This document shows positions 33,673 through 43,457 of a stretch of DNA of 64,000 nt, in pieces (position 1 is the first letter of the stretch; each line of letters starts with the position of its first letter). The position numbers and the translations under genes are program-made. Origin of the DNA: Flavobacterium sp. Its GTDB lineage: Bacteria; Bacteroidota; Bacteroidia; Flavobacteriales; Flavobacteriaceae. The notes under the pieces were generated by a model, which was given only the letters and a program-made list of their open reading frames with translations, searched no databases and was not told the origin of the DNA. The DNA lies in NCBI GenBank assembly GCA_015234525.1, contig JADGMX010000041.1, positions 349,890 through 413,889 of the forward strand. Reading direction: 5' to 3'.

Positions 33673-35468
33673 TGATTTAAGTATAAAAATCCGGTCATCG
33701 GCTCGGGATAATTGGGATCGTTGAGTTCGATTACATAATAATATGTGCCATCCGGACTTTGCTCATTATCCAACAAAAGGCCTCTGGTCGGCGTTCCGTT
33801 CCAATCTTCCGTATTATTGTTTCCCATCCAGACCAAAACGCCATAGCGATTATAGATCGAGGTTTTAAAATTCACAAATATATCGCGGAGCCCATCAACG
33901 AAAAAGGTGTCGTTTACACCGTCGTTATTTGGCGAGATAAAATTGTAAACCGTTGGCGGACAATTGCGTGATTGCAATAAAAAACTGGTGATAACACTAC
34001 ATTGGTCGGCGTTTGAAAGTTTTACAAAAAGTTGCATCGGAGTTTCGGGCGCTTCAAAGTCTTCAAGGTTGAGGATCGGGTTGATTCCCATCTCGGCATC
34101 AGTAGCTGATTGATAAATTTCGACGATATCATTTTGGTCAACTCTAATCTGACCCGGAACATCGGAGAGGTCGAAAATTGCCCGCGTCTGTCCCAAATTG
34201 CACGAGAAAAGTGTCGGAATGTCATTGAACATCGGATCTTGTGGCATGTAAACGTCGAAATCAAATTGATTATTAGTCTCATCAATCTCAATCACAAATG
34301 TATTTCCTAATCCGTCGTCGTCAATAACAAAAGTCAGTGTGAAATTTGACGGCACTTCTGGCGGAATTACCAGCGAAATTACATCTGAAACACTCTGGCC
34401 AACGTCCAGATGAGTGATTGTTTCGGTGTAATTGATAAAAATTCCGTCGGCATAAATCGCAATTGGCGTGGCTGCGGGAAGTATATCGCTGCTATTGATA
34501 TTGTGAACGGTGTAATGTGCAATCACATACCGCGAGTCGCAATTGGTTTCCACGCTTTCAACTGAAACCGTCGCGTCCGGAAGCTCACTGTTCAATAACG
34601 TGACAATGGTATTAATCATCACAAAATCCTGTCCTGATGAAAGTTTGATCTCTGCCGATTCAGCGCCCGGAACCAACAGATTCTGAATGTCGTAAACATC
34701 GATATCCATATTGTACAATGAATTTGATCCCGTAAATGTATTGGTGCCGTTGAAAGCATTATTTTGCGGATTGATCGAATTGCTCAACACAGTTCCGTTG
34801 AAAGAAAGTGTCTCGGTCACTTGGATCGATCGATCGCCCTCCCAGGCAAGAAACGCAATTTTAGCTCCATCGTTGTCTATCACGTTAAGGCTTTCAAGGT
34901 TAATTGTCAACGGATGGTTTTCTCCAATATATTCCAATCCATCATAAATATTGAGTTGGTTGATCGGCAACTGCGGATTTTCATAAACAACCACAATCGC
35001 CCAACCTCCAAAGTTGGTTGCGTTAACGCAGTAATTGGAAATGACGCTAGTGAGATCGAGATCAGAGAAAACATATAAACCTGGACCTTCTTCGGAAATG
35101 AGTTCAGTTACATCTGCAAAACCGCCAAAGAACCGCAGTCCGGAAGTATCCTGAGTCAAATTCCAACTCCGCTCAGCTTCAAATTCATGTCCATTTACTT
35201 TTACAGATAGATCGCCGGTTCCGCTTCCTGCCCAATACAAATAAGCGCCAATAATGGTATTTTCAGCCGAAATTTCGAGTGACGCTGACGACGATGTGCT
35301 GATTGCGCACTGGGTATTTAAACCATTCTCAGTAAGATTAAGAGTATTTCCGAAAATCGTAAAATTGTACCTGCCAATATATTGTTGATAAAGATTTACA
35401 TCTTGGGCATCCACCGAAGTCGTAAAAAATATGAGTTGAAGTAATAATAAACAGGCTCTTACATTCAC
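33669..35468 (-). CDS. Type IX secretion 'type B' C-terminal-domain protein
   Basis: A 599-residue secreted protein that starts at GTG 35468 with a signal peptide ending VDAQD. An N-terminal region (about 25-290) is beta-rich with AYLYWAGSGTGDLSVKVNG and WAIVVVYENPQLP, followed by a CARDB/Ig-like module and a T9SS type B sorting domain at the end: ISPNNDGVNDTFFVDGL, IYNRYGVLVW, DWNG, PDGTYYYVIEL and GFLYLNH. It would be exported by the type IX system and attached to or released from the cell surface. No catalytic domain is seen; an adhesin or surface-scaffold role is likely. Ends on the TRIC gene with overlapping stop codons. Confidence 0.88.
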   Translation of the reverse strand: MNVRACLLLLQLIFFTTSVDAQDVNLYQQYIGRYNFTIFGNTLNLTENGLNTQCAISTSSSASLEISAENTIIGAYLYWAGSGTGDLSVKVNGHEFEAERSWNLTQDTSGLRFFGGFADVTELISEEGPGLYVFSDLDLTSVISNYCVNATNFGGWAIVVVYENPQLPINQLNIYDGLEYIGENHPLTINLESLNVIDNDGAKIAFLAWEGDRSIQVTETLSFNGTVLSNSINPQNNAFNGTNTFTGSNSLYNMDIDVYDIQNLLVPGAESAEIKLSSGQDFVMINTIVTLLNSELPDATVSVESVETNCDSRYVIAHYTVHNINSSDILPAATPIAIYADGIFINYTETITHLDVGQSVSDVISLVIPPEVPSNFTLTFVIDDDGLGNTFVIEIDETNNQFDFDVYMPQDPMFNDIPTLFSCNLGQTRAIFDLSDVPGQIRVDQNDIVEIYQSATDAEMGINPILNLEDFEAPETPMQLFVKLSNADQCSVITSFLLQSRNCPPTVYNFISPNNDGVNDTFFVDGLRDIFVNFKTSIYNRYGVLVWMGNNNTEDWNGTPTRGLLLDNEQSPDGTYYYVIELNDPNYPEPMTGFLYLNH

Positions 35469-35585
35469 AGTGGCGCACTTTTGAAAAAAATAAAGATACT
35501 AATTTATCCGAAAATCGATTTGTAAGGCTGGCATGCGACCTAAAAAAGTAAAAATTGCGTAATTTTCCGGCATTAAAACACTTCC

Positions 35586-36563
35586 GTGAAAGATTATTCG
35601 GTACGTAAATATCAATCCTCTGATTTCGAAATCTGGAATTTGTTTGTGGCGACTGCTAAAAACGCGACGTTTCTGTTTAACCGCGGTTTTATGGATTACC
35701 ATCAGGATCGTTTTTCAGACTTTTCACTGATGATTTTTAAAAGGGATAAACTCGTATCAATTTTGCCGGCTCATCAAATTGACAATCAAATTTACTCACA
35801 TAACGGACTCACTTATGGTGGGTTGGTTGTTGAAAAGAAGGCTAAATTGACTGAAGTTATTGCGATGTTTCAAGCGACGCTTCAGTTTTTAAATGCTGAA
35901 AACATTCAGAAACTTCACATTAAGACGATTCCGGATATTTATGTTTCGAAACCGTCATCTGAACTTCAATATGCGTTATTCCTTGTTGATGCAACGCTGA
36001 CCCGTCGGGATTCGCTGTCGGTTATTGACCAAACTAATGGGTATTTTCCGTCTAAAGATCGGCGCAGTTGTGCACTTCGCGGACGAAAAAAACAGCTTGT
36101 CATCAAAGAAGAAGCAATTTTCGACGAATTCTGGAACGAAATTTTGATTCCGAACCTTACAAAAAAACATCACGCTTCGCCGGTTCATTCGCTTGACGAG
36201 ATAAAATTATTACATCATAGGTTTCCGGAAAACATTCGGCATTTTAATGTGTATCACGAAAATAAACTCGTGGCAGGAACTACAGTTTTTGTGACGGATA
36301 ATGTGGCGCATCCGCAGTATATTTCGGGAAATGAGGATAAAAATGAATTAGGTTCGCTCGATTTTTTATACCATCATTTAATCAGTGATGTATTCAAAGA
36401 AAAACGATATTTTGATTTTGGGATTTCTAACGAACAGCAAGGCCGAAAACTCAATGGCGGAATAGTATTTTGGAAGGAAAGTTTTGGCGCAAGTACTATT
36501 GTGCAGGACTTTTATACGGTTGAAACCGATTCGTTTCACAAACTTGAAAACGTGCTGATATGA
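35586..36563 (+). CDS. GNAT/FemAB-like acyltransferase of the glycan locus
   Basis: The 325-residue protein has the two-lobed GNAT layout of the FemAB-like 'Acetyltransf_6' group: an N-terminal lobe ([25 protein letters not shown]) and a C-terminal acyl-transfer lobe ([56 protein letters not shown]). The start is GTG at 35586 with a near-consensus -7 TAATTTTC at 35560-35567. It overlaps the aminotransferase gene by four bases (ATGA), so it leads the operon. A reasonable role is N-acylation of the amino sugar made by that aminotransferase, but this is inference. Confidence 0.72.
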   Translation: MKDYSVRKYQSSDFEIWNLFVATAKNATFLFNRGFMDYHQDRFSDFSLMIFKRDKLVSILPAHQIDNQIYSHNGLTYGGLVVEKKAKLTEVIAMFQATLQFLNAENIQKLHIKTIPDIYVSKPSSELQYALFLVDATLTRRDSLSVIDQTNGYFPSKDRRSCALRGRKKQLVIKEEAIFDEFWNEILIPNLTKKHHASPVHSLDEIKLLHHRFPENIRHFNVYHENKLVAGTTVFVTDNVAHPQYISGNEDKNELGSLDFLYHHLISDVFKEKRYFDFGISNEQQGRKLNGGIVFWKESFGASTIVQDFYTVETDSFHKLENVLI

Positions 36564-37660
36564 TAAAGTTCCTCGATCTGCAAAAAATAAATTTGCGCTA
36601 CGAAGCTGATTTCCAGCAGAAGTTATCCGATGTTTTGCAAAGCGGCTGGTTTATTTTAGGCGATGAAGTGAAAAAGTTTGAAAGTTCGTTTGCTGCGTAT
36701 TGCGGAACTGAATTTTGCATCGGAGTAGGTAACGGGCTCGACGCGTTGATCCTGATTTTTAAAGCTCATATAAATCTCGGAATTCTCAATCCCGGTGATG
36801 AAGTGATTGTGCCTGCCAACACTTACATTGCGAGCATAATTGCTATTTTGGAAGCGGGTTTGGTCCCCGTTTTAGTGGAGCCTTCAAACGACTCATTTAA
36901 CCTCGATCCGCAAAAAGCTAAAATCGAAATTACCGACCGAACCAAAGCCATTCTTGCTGTGCATTTATATGGTCAATTATGCGATATGGATGCGCTTTCG
37001 CAGATTGCAAAAAGGTACGATTTACTACTTTTCGAAGACGCGGCACAGGCTCATGGGGCCAGAAATACGGCTGGAAAACTCGCCGGAAATCTTTCCGATG
37101 CCGCCGGTTTTAGTTTTTATCCCGGGAAGAATCTGGGCGCTTTGGGCGATGGTGGCGCGATTACGACTAATAACACGGAGGTTGCCAGCATGATTCGATC
37201 ACTTAGAAATTACGGTTCCGCTGCAAAATATCAGAACGACCGAATTGGCATCAACAGCCGATTAGATGAACTTCAGGCTGCTTTTTTAAATGTCAAGCTC
37301 AAAGATTTGGACGCCGACAATCAACATCGGCGGGCGATTGCAGCGTATTATCGCGAGAATATCAGCAATTGCAAGATTTCACTACCCCGAGTTCCATCGG
37401 GCGAAAGCCATGTGTTTCATCAATACATTATCAGAACGCAGCATCGCGATGAACTTCAAAAATATCTTGCCGGGAAAGGCGTAGAAACCATGATTCATTA
37501 TCCGATACCACCCCATAAGCAAGCGGCGCTTTCAGGATTTAACACGCTTGAATTTCCGATTACCGAGGCCATTCATCATGAAGTTTTGAGTTTGCCGATT
37601 AGTCCGGTTCTTACGTTAGATCAGGCCGCCCGCGTAGTTGACGCCCTAAATAATTATTAA
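36560..37660 (+). CDS. fdtB: DegT/DnrJ/EryC1 sugar aminotransferase, FdtB-like
   Basis: A 366-residue PLP enzyme. [19 protein letters not shown] and [23 protein letters not shown] opening, [17 protein letters not shown], then [10 protein letters not shown] (PLP aspartate) and [16 protein letters not shown] with the Schiff-base lysine. The exact wording resembles the TDP-3-amino-3,6-dideoxyhexose transaminase (FdtB/QdtB) subgroup, and an FdtA/QdtA-like isomerase lies at 42165-42578 in the same locus, which supports that reading. The RmlA and RmlB steps are not in the window. Overlaps its neighbours by 4 bases and 1 base. Confidence 0.8.
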   Translation: MIKFLDLQKINLRYEADFQQKLSDVLQSGWFILGDEVKKFESSFAAYCGTEFCIGVGNGLDALILIFKAHINLGILNPGDEVIVPANTYIASIIAILEAGLVPVLVEPSNDSFNLDPQKAKIEITDRTKAILAVHLYGQLCDMDALSQIAKRYDLLLFEDAAQAHGARNTAGKLAGNLSDAAGFSFYPGKNLGALGDGGAITTNNTEVASMIRSLRNYGSAAKYQNDRIGINSRLDELQAAFLNVKLKDLDADNQHRRAIAAYYRENISNCKISLPRVPSGESHVFHQYIIRTQHRDELQKYLAGKGVETMIHYPIPPHKQAALSGFNTLEFPITEAIHHEVLSLPISPVLTLDQAARVVDALNNY

Positions 37661-39144
37661 TGAGCGATAACAAAAAGCTTTACCGTCAGATTCTGCAGTC
37701 GACGACGCTTTTTGGAAGTGTTCAGATTTTTAATATCATTATATCAGTCGCCAGATCAAAGGTGATTGCGTTGTTAATCGGGCCACTCGGAATGGGAATC
37801 GCCGGTCTTCTCAATGCGGCAATCAGTGTAATTGGTGGCATCACAAGCCTTGGTCTTGAAACCAGCGCGGTCAAATATATCTCGCAGACAAACGAACTTG
37901 ACGACAAAGCGGAGTTGAACAAAATTGTTGCTGTTCTACGTAAAACAGTTTGGTTTACCGGATTTGCGGGTGCGTTTAGTGTCATTATCTTATCGCCATG
38001 GTTAAGTATTCTGACATTTGGCAACAGCGATTACACCTATTGGTTCATTTGGTTGTCGGTGACTTTGCTGTTTAAACAACTGACTATCGGTCAGTTTGCA
38101 GTTTTGCAAGGTCTTAGAAAGTTGAAGCAATTGGCAAACGCAAATTTTATGGGATCGTTGTTTGGATTTCTAATTTCGATTCCGATTTATTGGTACTACG
38201 GCATAAACGCTATTGTTCCTGCAATCGTTGTTTCCTCGCTGGCGGCTTTGTTTTTCTCGTGGTACTATTCGCGAGATGTCGTTTTTGATACGATTAAACT
38301 TCGAAACCGGCAAGCATTGCGAGAGGGAAAAGGCATGATTAAGTTAGGCGTTCTGCTAAGTTTGAGCGGGCTGATCGCAACGTTCTCATTATATGTTCTT
38401 CAGATTTATATTAGCTCGAAAAGTGATTTAGTTGAAACCGGTCTCTACAATGCCGGATTTTTACTGCTAAATTCATATGTCGGGATGATTTTTACGGCGA
38501 TGGGAACCGATTATTTTCCGAGGTTGGCTGCCATTTCAGACGACAATTCGAAAGTGAGCGAAACTGTGGGTCATCAGGCTCAAATCGGTGTTTTATTGCT
38601 GACGCCGATCATTGTTTTGTTTCTGATTTTCGCACCATTGATTGTCCGAATTTTATTTTCATCCGATTTTCTCGCGATCATTCCGATGATCAGCCTCGGA
38701 ATCATTGGCATGTTGTTTCGCGCCGCGTCATGGTCAGTTGGCTATGTTTTAATCGCCAAAGGAGATTCGAAGTTGTTTATCAGAAGCGCATTCGGTTTCA
38801 ATGCAATATTTCTGCTTCTTCACGTGATGGGATACTATTTCTACGGATTAACCGGTTTAGGTGCTGCTTTTGCCGTTCATTATATTCTTCATTTTATAAT
38901 CTTAAAGTTCATCGCACAGAAACGATACGGCTTGTATTTTTCTCGCGACTTCCTGCTGATGTTCGGTTTGTGTTTTTTGCTGTGCATTGGAACACTTATG
39001 ACCTCGTACATTGATAATCCTTTAATAAAATATCTTTTATTTGCAGTACTAGCTATCACCACAATTGGATATGCATTGATTCAACTTAATAAGAGAATCA
39101 ATTTGAGGGAATTTGTCAGCAGTAAACTATCAAAAAATGATTAA
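37660..39144 (+). CDS. wzx: O-antigen/ECA-type flippase (Wzx)
   Basis: The 494-residue MATE-like polysaccharide flippase has about twelve to fourteen hydrophobic helices. The opening (LYRQILQSTTLFGSVQIF, VIALLIGPLGMGIAGLLNA) and the LGLETSAVKYISQ stretch match WzxE-type O-antigen translocases that move undecaprenyl-linked repeat units to the periplasmic side. The start overlaps the aminotransferase stop by one base (TAATG) and the stop overlaps the next gene by eight bases. The order acyltransferase, aminotransferase, flippase is like wecD-wecE-wzxE of the enterobacterial common antigen cluster. Confidence 0.88.
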   Translation: MSDNKKLYRQILQSTTLFGSVQIFNIIISVARSKVIALLIGPLGMGIAGLLNAAISVIGGITSLGLETSAVKYISQTNELDDKAELNKIVAVLRKTVWFTGFAGAFSVIILSPWLSILTFGNSDYTYWFIWLSVTLLFKQLTIGQFAVLQGLRKLKQLANANFMGSLFGFLISIPIYWYYGINAIVPAIVVSSLAALFFSWYYSRDVVFDTIKLRNRQALREGKGMIKLGVLLSLSGLIATFSLYVLQIYISSKSDLVETGLYNAGFLLLNSYVGMIFTAMGTDYFPRLAAISDDNSKVSETVGHQAQIGVLLLTPIIVLFLIFAPLIVRILFSSDFLAIIPMISLGIIGMLFRAASWSVGYVLIAKGDSKLFIRSAFGFNAIFLLLHVMGYYFYGLTGLGAAFAVHYILHFIILKFIAQKRYGLYFSRDFLLMFGLCFLLCIGTLMTSYIDNPLIKYLLFAVLAITTIGYALIQLNKRINLREFVSSKLSKND

Positions 39145-39880
39145 ATCTAAATCCGATTTGCGCGATTATTACAACCGATTTAGAATCTTCGGAACGGTAA
39201 ACTGGATCAAGACTGTATACTTCAATTTCAAAATGTTCCCATATAAAATCGCCAAAAAACTTCCGGTCTATTTTTACGGACAAGTGAGTTTTCAGGATCT
39301 AAGCGGAAAAATCGAAATTTTCGGTGAAATTAAACCCGGAATGATTGGATTTGGTCAGCCGTTCGAATTACTCAGCAAGTCGAAAGGAACTGCTGAGATT
39401 TATGTAAAAGGGACCATGCGGTTTTCGGGTCATGTGCAATTTGGCAAGGATTATTTTATTTATGTCGGTCAACATGCTGTCTGCGAAATGGGTCATATGT
39501 CATCACTTGGCAATAGCGGAAAAATTATATGTACCGATCATGTTAAATTCGGCACGTATGCCAGATTGGGGTTTGAATCGCAGGTAATGGACTCAAATTT
39601 TCACACAATGATAAATACCGACACCGGCGAAAAGTACGAAATTGCTGCGCCAATCTCCATCGGTGATTACAATTATGTAGGACATCGAGTTACCATCATG
39701 CAAAATACAAAAACGCCGAACTTTTGCACCATTGCGTCAAATACGGTTTGCAATAAAGATTACTTTGCACTCGGCGAAAATTGCCTGATCGGCGGAATTC
39801 CGGCTAAACACTTAAAGAGCAATATTTCCCGCGATTGGGAAGGCGAAAAAGACGAAATGCAAAAGTGGCTGATTGTTTAA
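39137..39880 (+). CDS. Left-handed beta-helix (hexapeptide) acyltransferase
   Basis: A 247-residue protein with hexapeptide-like repeats from about residue 60 to the end: GEIKPGMIGFGQP, IYVKGTMRFSGHVQFG, ISIGDYNYVGHRVTIMQN, then NCLIGGIPAKHLKSN, the last being the usual end of the helix in sugar O-acetyltransferases. No membrane segment. It overlaps the wzx stop by eight bases, so coupling is likely. O-acetylation of a repeat-unit sugar is the best guess. The ATG at 39137 is preferred over an upstream start that lies deep in wzx. Confidence 0.75.
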   Translation: MIKSKSDLRDYYNRFRIFGTVNWIKTVYFNFKMFPYKIAKKLPVYFYGQVSFQDLSGKIEIFGEIKPGMIGFGQPFELLSKSKGTAEIYVKGTMRFSGHVQFGKDYFIYVGQHAVCEMGHMSSLGNSGKIICTDHVKFGTYARLGFESQVMDSNFHTMINTDTGEKYEIAAPISIGDYNYVGHRVTIMQNTKTPNFCTIASNTVCNKDYFALGENCLIGGIPAKHLKSNISRDWEGEKDEMQKWLIV

Positions 39881-39883
39881 AAT

Positions 39884-41020
39884 CTACGCTTTGGTCCAGG
39901 TTTGAACGTACTTTTTGGCAATTTCGACATAATGGTGTTCACGTTCGATAAAACTTCGGGCGCTTCGTCGGATCGCATCAATTTGAGTCGGATTTTGAAG
40001 TAAAAGTCGGATTTTAGTTACCAATTCATCTACATCGGGAACGGCATTGATTGCAACGTCATCGGTTATGTTGTAATGTTGAATAAACACATTTTCTGCG
40101 CCGGTAAAAACGACTTTTCCTTTTGCCATCGCTTCAAGCGCATTATATCCCTGATCATTTGCATAAACCTGATCGAGCAATATATTGGCTTTGTCATATA
40201 AGTTAATATAGTCCGCGTACGGAAGGTCTCGGGTAATTTTGATGTCGACCTTCTCAGCAAACTCAGCTTTAATGATAGTCAGCGCCTGCTCAAAAAATTC
40301 AAGCCCTTTTTTATGATAAGTCTCGGTGTTGATTCCAAAGAAGATACGTACAGCTTTGTGTTGATTTTGTTCAATAAACTTGATCTTATCCACATTCACC
40401 GGATTCGGAATCATTCCTAGATATTTGCGGTGATTTTGAAGCGCAATATGATAATCAAGATCAGATGAGATGATTCCGCTTACGTTATTGATGATAAAAT
40501 CGTGCAGCTTTTTAAACGATTTCTTCCTGAATTTAAGAACATTCTGAAAATTCTTATCCGAAATTTTTCCGGCTAGATACGGCTGAAGCACCGATTTAGA
40601 ATTCGGGTTTTCAAAATTGTATTTTACATTCAAATAATCATCACCGCACGAAAGCAGAAACGACTTGTTATTGTTTGCAAACAAGTATGAAAGCATGCGT
40701 TTTTCGTACTTTGGCTGACAATTAAAGCTATTTTCATTGATAAGTTGAACGATGTCAAATCCGCTGAAAAAACGCTGCTGTCTCTTAAAATCGCGATAGG
40801 TTAAATGCGACGAAATATCGAATCCGGTGAGTTTAAAAATTCCAACCTTAACTTTCTTCTTCCATCCTGAATCCCATCTTTTTTCGATCAGATAATCAAC
40901 ATCATAGTTCTTGAATCCGTCGCCGTGACCAACAATTACCGCTTCATGACCCAAAGCAATAAGCCCTTCTTTTAATGAATTGTGTAGTCTGCTGTATTCG
41001 CCAACAAGTAAGATTTTCAT
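39884..41020 (-). CDS. Glycosyltransferase (GT4-like, GT-B fold)
   Basis: The 378-residue protein begins KILLVGEYSRLHNSLKEGLIALGHEAV, a Rossmann start with the acceptor loop, and has a C-terminal donor region around LLDQVYANDQGYNALEAMAKGKVV with one conserved glutamate; the full E-x7-E is degenerate. No membrane segments. A TATATTTG -7 element at 41071-41064 reads into it and forms a palindrome with the promoter of the divergent GT4 gene. Ends three bases from the convergent acyltransferase. Confidence 0.72.
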   Translation of the reverse strand: MKILLVGEYSRLHNSLKEGLIALGHEAVIVGHGDGFKNYDVDYLIEKRWDSGWKKKVKVGIFKLTGFDISSHLTYRDFKRQQRFFSGFDIVQLINENSFNCQPKYEKRMLSYLFANNNKSFLLSCGDDYLNVKYNFENPNSKSVLQPYLAGKISDKNFQNVLKFRKKSFKKLHDFIINNVSGIISSDLDYHIALQNHRKYLGMIPNPVNVDKIKFIEQNQHKAVRIFFGINTETYHKKGLEFFEQALTIIKAEFAEKVDIKITRDLPYADYINLYDKANILLDQVYANDQGYNALEAMAKGKVVFTGAENVFIQHYNITDDVAINAVPDVDELVTKIRLLLQNPTQIDAIRRSARSFIEREHHYVEIAKKYVQTWTKA

Positions 41021-41054
41021 CCGATGTAATTAGAGCTATTGCGTTGTGTATTGT

Positions 41055-41062
41055 TATATTTG
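41055..41062 (+). promoter_or_regulatory. -7 element TATATTTG of the rightward GT4 gene
   Basis: Exact consensus 26 bases upstream of the ATG at 41089. One base separates it from an identical element on the other strand. Confidence 0.58.
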
Positions 41063-41063
41063 A

Positions 41064-41071
41064 CAAATATA
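41064..41071 (-). promoter_or_regulatory. -7 element TATATTTG of the leftward glycosyltransferase gene
   Basis: Exact consensus on the minus strand; with 41055-41062 it makes the 17-base palindrome TATATTTGACAAATATA. Its spacing to the ATG at 41020 is 43 bases. Confidence 0.52.
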
Positions 41072-41088
41072 TCTTCATTTAACCAATA

Positions 41089-42162
41089 ATGGCCGAAGCG
41101 TCTCAGAAAGTTGCCCTCATTTCACACTCTTTAGGTGAAGGTGGCGCTGAACGTTTTGCTGCCAAACTGAGTTTGATGCTCGACTCTGGCGGATATGAAG
41201 TGCATGTAATCATCATCGAAGATCGTATCGATTTTGCTTTTGGCGGTCGCTTGCTAAATCTTGGGGCGCTCTGTACTAAGATGAATCCGCTACAGCGAAA
41301 AATTCAGAAAGGTGTTCTGCTCAATCGGTACTTAAATTCGAATGCGATTGATACCATTATCGATAATCGGGCGCGGAATGTGTTTGTCCGCGATTTCATT
41401 GCCACACGAATTTACGGCAATCGGAAAATTTTTAACATGGTTCACAGCTATAATATTCAAAGTTATTTGCCAAAATCCGAGTTTCTTGCCAATCTTCTCT
41501 ATCAAAAAAGTACGCTGATTTGCGTTGCGAAAACCATCGAAGCCGAAATCAAAAAGTATTATCCAAAGCTGAATTCAACTACCATTTACAACGCGGCTGA
41601 TTTTGCTGATGTTTCTACGGAAGTTTCAACCTCGAACTATATTTTGTTCTTCGGGCGATTTGACGACAAAGTCAAAAACCTGTCGCTGCTTTTGAAAGCG
41701 TATAGGAAATCGGAAATTTACCGAAACGGACTCAAATTACATTTAATGGGTGATGGTCCTGACAAAGCGCTTCTGGTTTCGCTGATTGCCGACTTAAATC
41801 TTGATAAACACGTTCACATTTTGCCGTTCCAAAACGATCCAAGACCTTATGTTAAAAACGCCAGGTTTACGGTCTTGACGAGTCGGTTTGAAGGTTTTCC
41901 AATGTCGATCATCGAATCGTTAGCTTTAGGAACGCCGGTTGTTTCAGTCGACTGTAAATCGGGTCCAGCCGAGCTTATAATCAATCGCGAAAACGGACTT
42001 TTAATCGAGAATCACAACATTGATGCGCTTGCATCTGCTTTAAGCGAATTTGCCGAAAACAACGAATTATACCATATTTGTAAGTCGAATGCCAAAAACA
42101 GCATCACGCATCTGGCTATCGAAAAAATTTCTGCCCAATGGAATCAACTTCTAAACAATTAA
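41089..42162 (+). CDS. Glycosyltransferase family 4
   Basis: A 357-residue GT-B enzyme. The GGAERFAAKLSLML motif near the N-terminus is the acceptor-side signature of many O-antigen GT4 enzymes; SRFEGFPMSIIESLALGTPVV holds the E-x7-E donor motif and is followed by GPAELI. No transmembrane segment. It is followed after two bases by the FdtA-like gene. Likely adds a sugar to the lipid-linked repeat unit. Confidence 0.86.
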   Translation: MAEASQKVALISHSLGEGGAERFAAKLSLMLDSGGYEVHVIIIEDRIDFAFGGRLLNLGALCTKMNPLQRKIQKGVLLNRYLNSNAIDTIIDNRARNVFVRDFIATRIYGNRKIFNMVHSYNIQSYLPKSEFLANLLYQKSTLICVAKTIEAEIKKYYPKLNSTTIYNAADFADVSTEVSTSNYILFFGRFDDKVKNLSLLLKAYRKSEIYRNGLKLHLMGDGPDKALLVSLIADLNLDKHVHILPFQNDPRPYVKNARFTVLTSRFEGFPMSIIESLALGTPVVSVDCKSGPAELIINRENGLLIENHNIDALASALSEFAENNELYHICKSNAKNSITHLAIEKISAQWNQLLNN

Positions 42163-42164
42163 CC

Positions 42165-42578
42165 ATGACTACTTCTATACACGATGTCCGACTCGTCGAT
42201 ATTCCTAAAATCCACGATGTTCGCGGCAATCTTTCGGTAGTCGAAAAGGATGTGATTCCATTTGAGATGAAACGCGTCTATTATTTATACGACGTTCCCG
42301 CGGGAGCTGAACGTGGTGGTCACGCACATAAGGAGCAAGTCGAGCTTTTGATTGCTCTTAGTGGAAGTTTTGAAGTTAGCGTAAAAGATGTGGACGCCGA
42401 AAAAACGGTTACACTTAGCAAACCTTATCAGGGATTGTTGATTCCGCACGGAATTTGGCGCGAACTGCAGAATTTCTCAGCAGGTTCGGTTTGTTTGGTG
42501 ATCGCTTCGGATGTTTTTGATGAAGCTGATTACATTCGGGAATATGTTGATTACCAGAATTTCAGAAAGGAATTATAG
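42165..42578 (+). CDS. fdtA: dTDP-4-oxo-6-deoxyglucose 3,4-ketoisomerase, FdtA/QdtA-like cupin
   Basis: The 137-residue cupin carries VRGNLSVVE and RVYYLYDVPAGAERGGHAHKEQ, the exact wording of the WxcM/FdtA/QdtA ketoisomerase family, and GLLIPHGIWRELQNFS. It converts dTDP-4-oxo-6-deoxyglucose to the 3-oxo sugar that the FdtB-type aminotransferase uses. A longer start at 42138 would overlap the GT4 gene by 25 bases; I prefer 42165, the ATG two bases after that gene's stop. Its stop overlaps the convergent GT2 stop by six bases. Confidence 0.87.
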   Translation: MTTSIHDVRLVDIPKIHDVRGNLSVVEKDVIPFEMKRVYYLYDVPAGAERGGHAHKEQVELLIALSGSFEVSVKDVDAEKTVTLSKPYQGLLIPHGIWRELQNFSAGSVCLVIASDVFDEADYIREYVDYQNFRKEL

Positions 42579-43457
42579 TCGGTTTTTCTGTAACTTGATA
42601 AGAAGCTTTAAAATAAAAGCCGGAAGTTTCAGCACTATTTTCTTTTTTATCGGTAGCGATGAAATGTTTTTTGAAAACTGTCGGTAGCGTTCTGATTCGC
42701 CATTCACTTTTGACTGAATCGCCAATGAATACCGGTTCAGATCCAGAAATTTCGAAAGATTTGGATTGTTCTTTTCGCGATCGCGATATTTGTCGAGGTC
42801 GATATTGCTGATGGTTGTTCCCGACAAACTTTTTGCTGTCAAAATATATCTCGCCAAAATTTTTTGGATAAAAACCACCTTGTACTGTAATCCGATCCGG
42901 ATCCAAAGATCGGTATCTTCGCCACTTTTGAGATTTTCGTCGAAAGTTCCAGCCTCACTAAAAACTGATTTTTCAAATACCGCCGCTGAGGTGCAAATCA
43001 CAGTTTCTTTTAAACTTGCTGAAAAATAATCGGTGACGACAATTTCGTTTTCCAGATTAACTGAATATTTGGCTGCAACAACCGAGTGTCTGAATTCGCG
43101 CTCGATGGCGGCTGAGAACACTTTTTCAGATGGATAGGAATCGATTAAGGAGTTAAGGGTCGATAGAAAGTCGGGGTACCAATAATCATCGGCATCCAAA
43201 AACGTGATGTAATCGGTGTTAGATACCGAGATTCCATGATTTCGAGTTGCTGATACACCTTTGTTTTCCTGAGTGATTATCGAAATTCTCGGATCAGAAA
43301 TTTGTTTGACGATTTCAAGGCTGTTATCGGTTGACCCGTCGTTGATGATCAGCAGTTCAAAATCGCCGAAGGTTTGCGCAAGAACACTTTGAATCGTGTT
43401 TGCAACATATTGCTCCTTATTGAAAAGCGGAATTACGACTGAAAATCTAGGTTTCAT
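42573..43457 (-). CDS. Glycosyltransferase family 2
   Basis: A 294-residue GT-A enzyme. RFSVVIPLFNKEQYVANTIQSVLAQ-type opening, IINDGSTDNSLEI with the nucleotide aspartate, and the DxD in FLDADDYWYP. The C-terminal part is basic and partly amphipathic (KKIVLKLPAFILKLLIKLQKN), suggesting membrane contact. The start at ATG 43457 overlaps the upstream GT2 stop by 11 bases, so they form one transcript. Confidence 0.87.
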   Translation of the reverse strand: MKPRFSVVIPLFNKEQYVANTIQSVLAQTFGDFELLIINDGSTDNSLEIVKQISDPRISIITQENKGVSATRNHGISVSNTDYITFLDADDYWYPDFLSTLNSLIDSYPSEKVFSAAIEREFRHSVVAAKYSVNLENEIVVTDYFSASLKETVICTSAAVFEKSVFSEAGTFDENLKSGEDTDLWIRIGLQYKVVFIQKILARYILTAKSLSGTTISNIDLDKYRDREKNNPNLSKFLDLNRYSLAIQSKVNGESERYRQFSKNISSLPIKKKIVLKLPAFILKLLIKLQKNRL

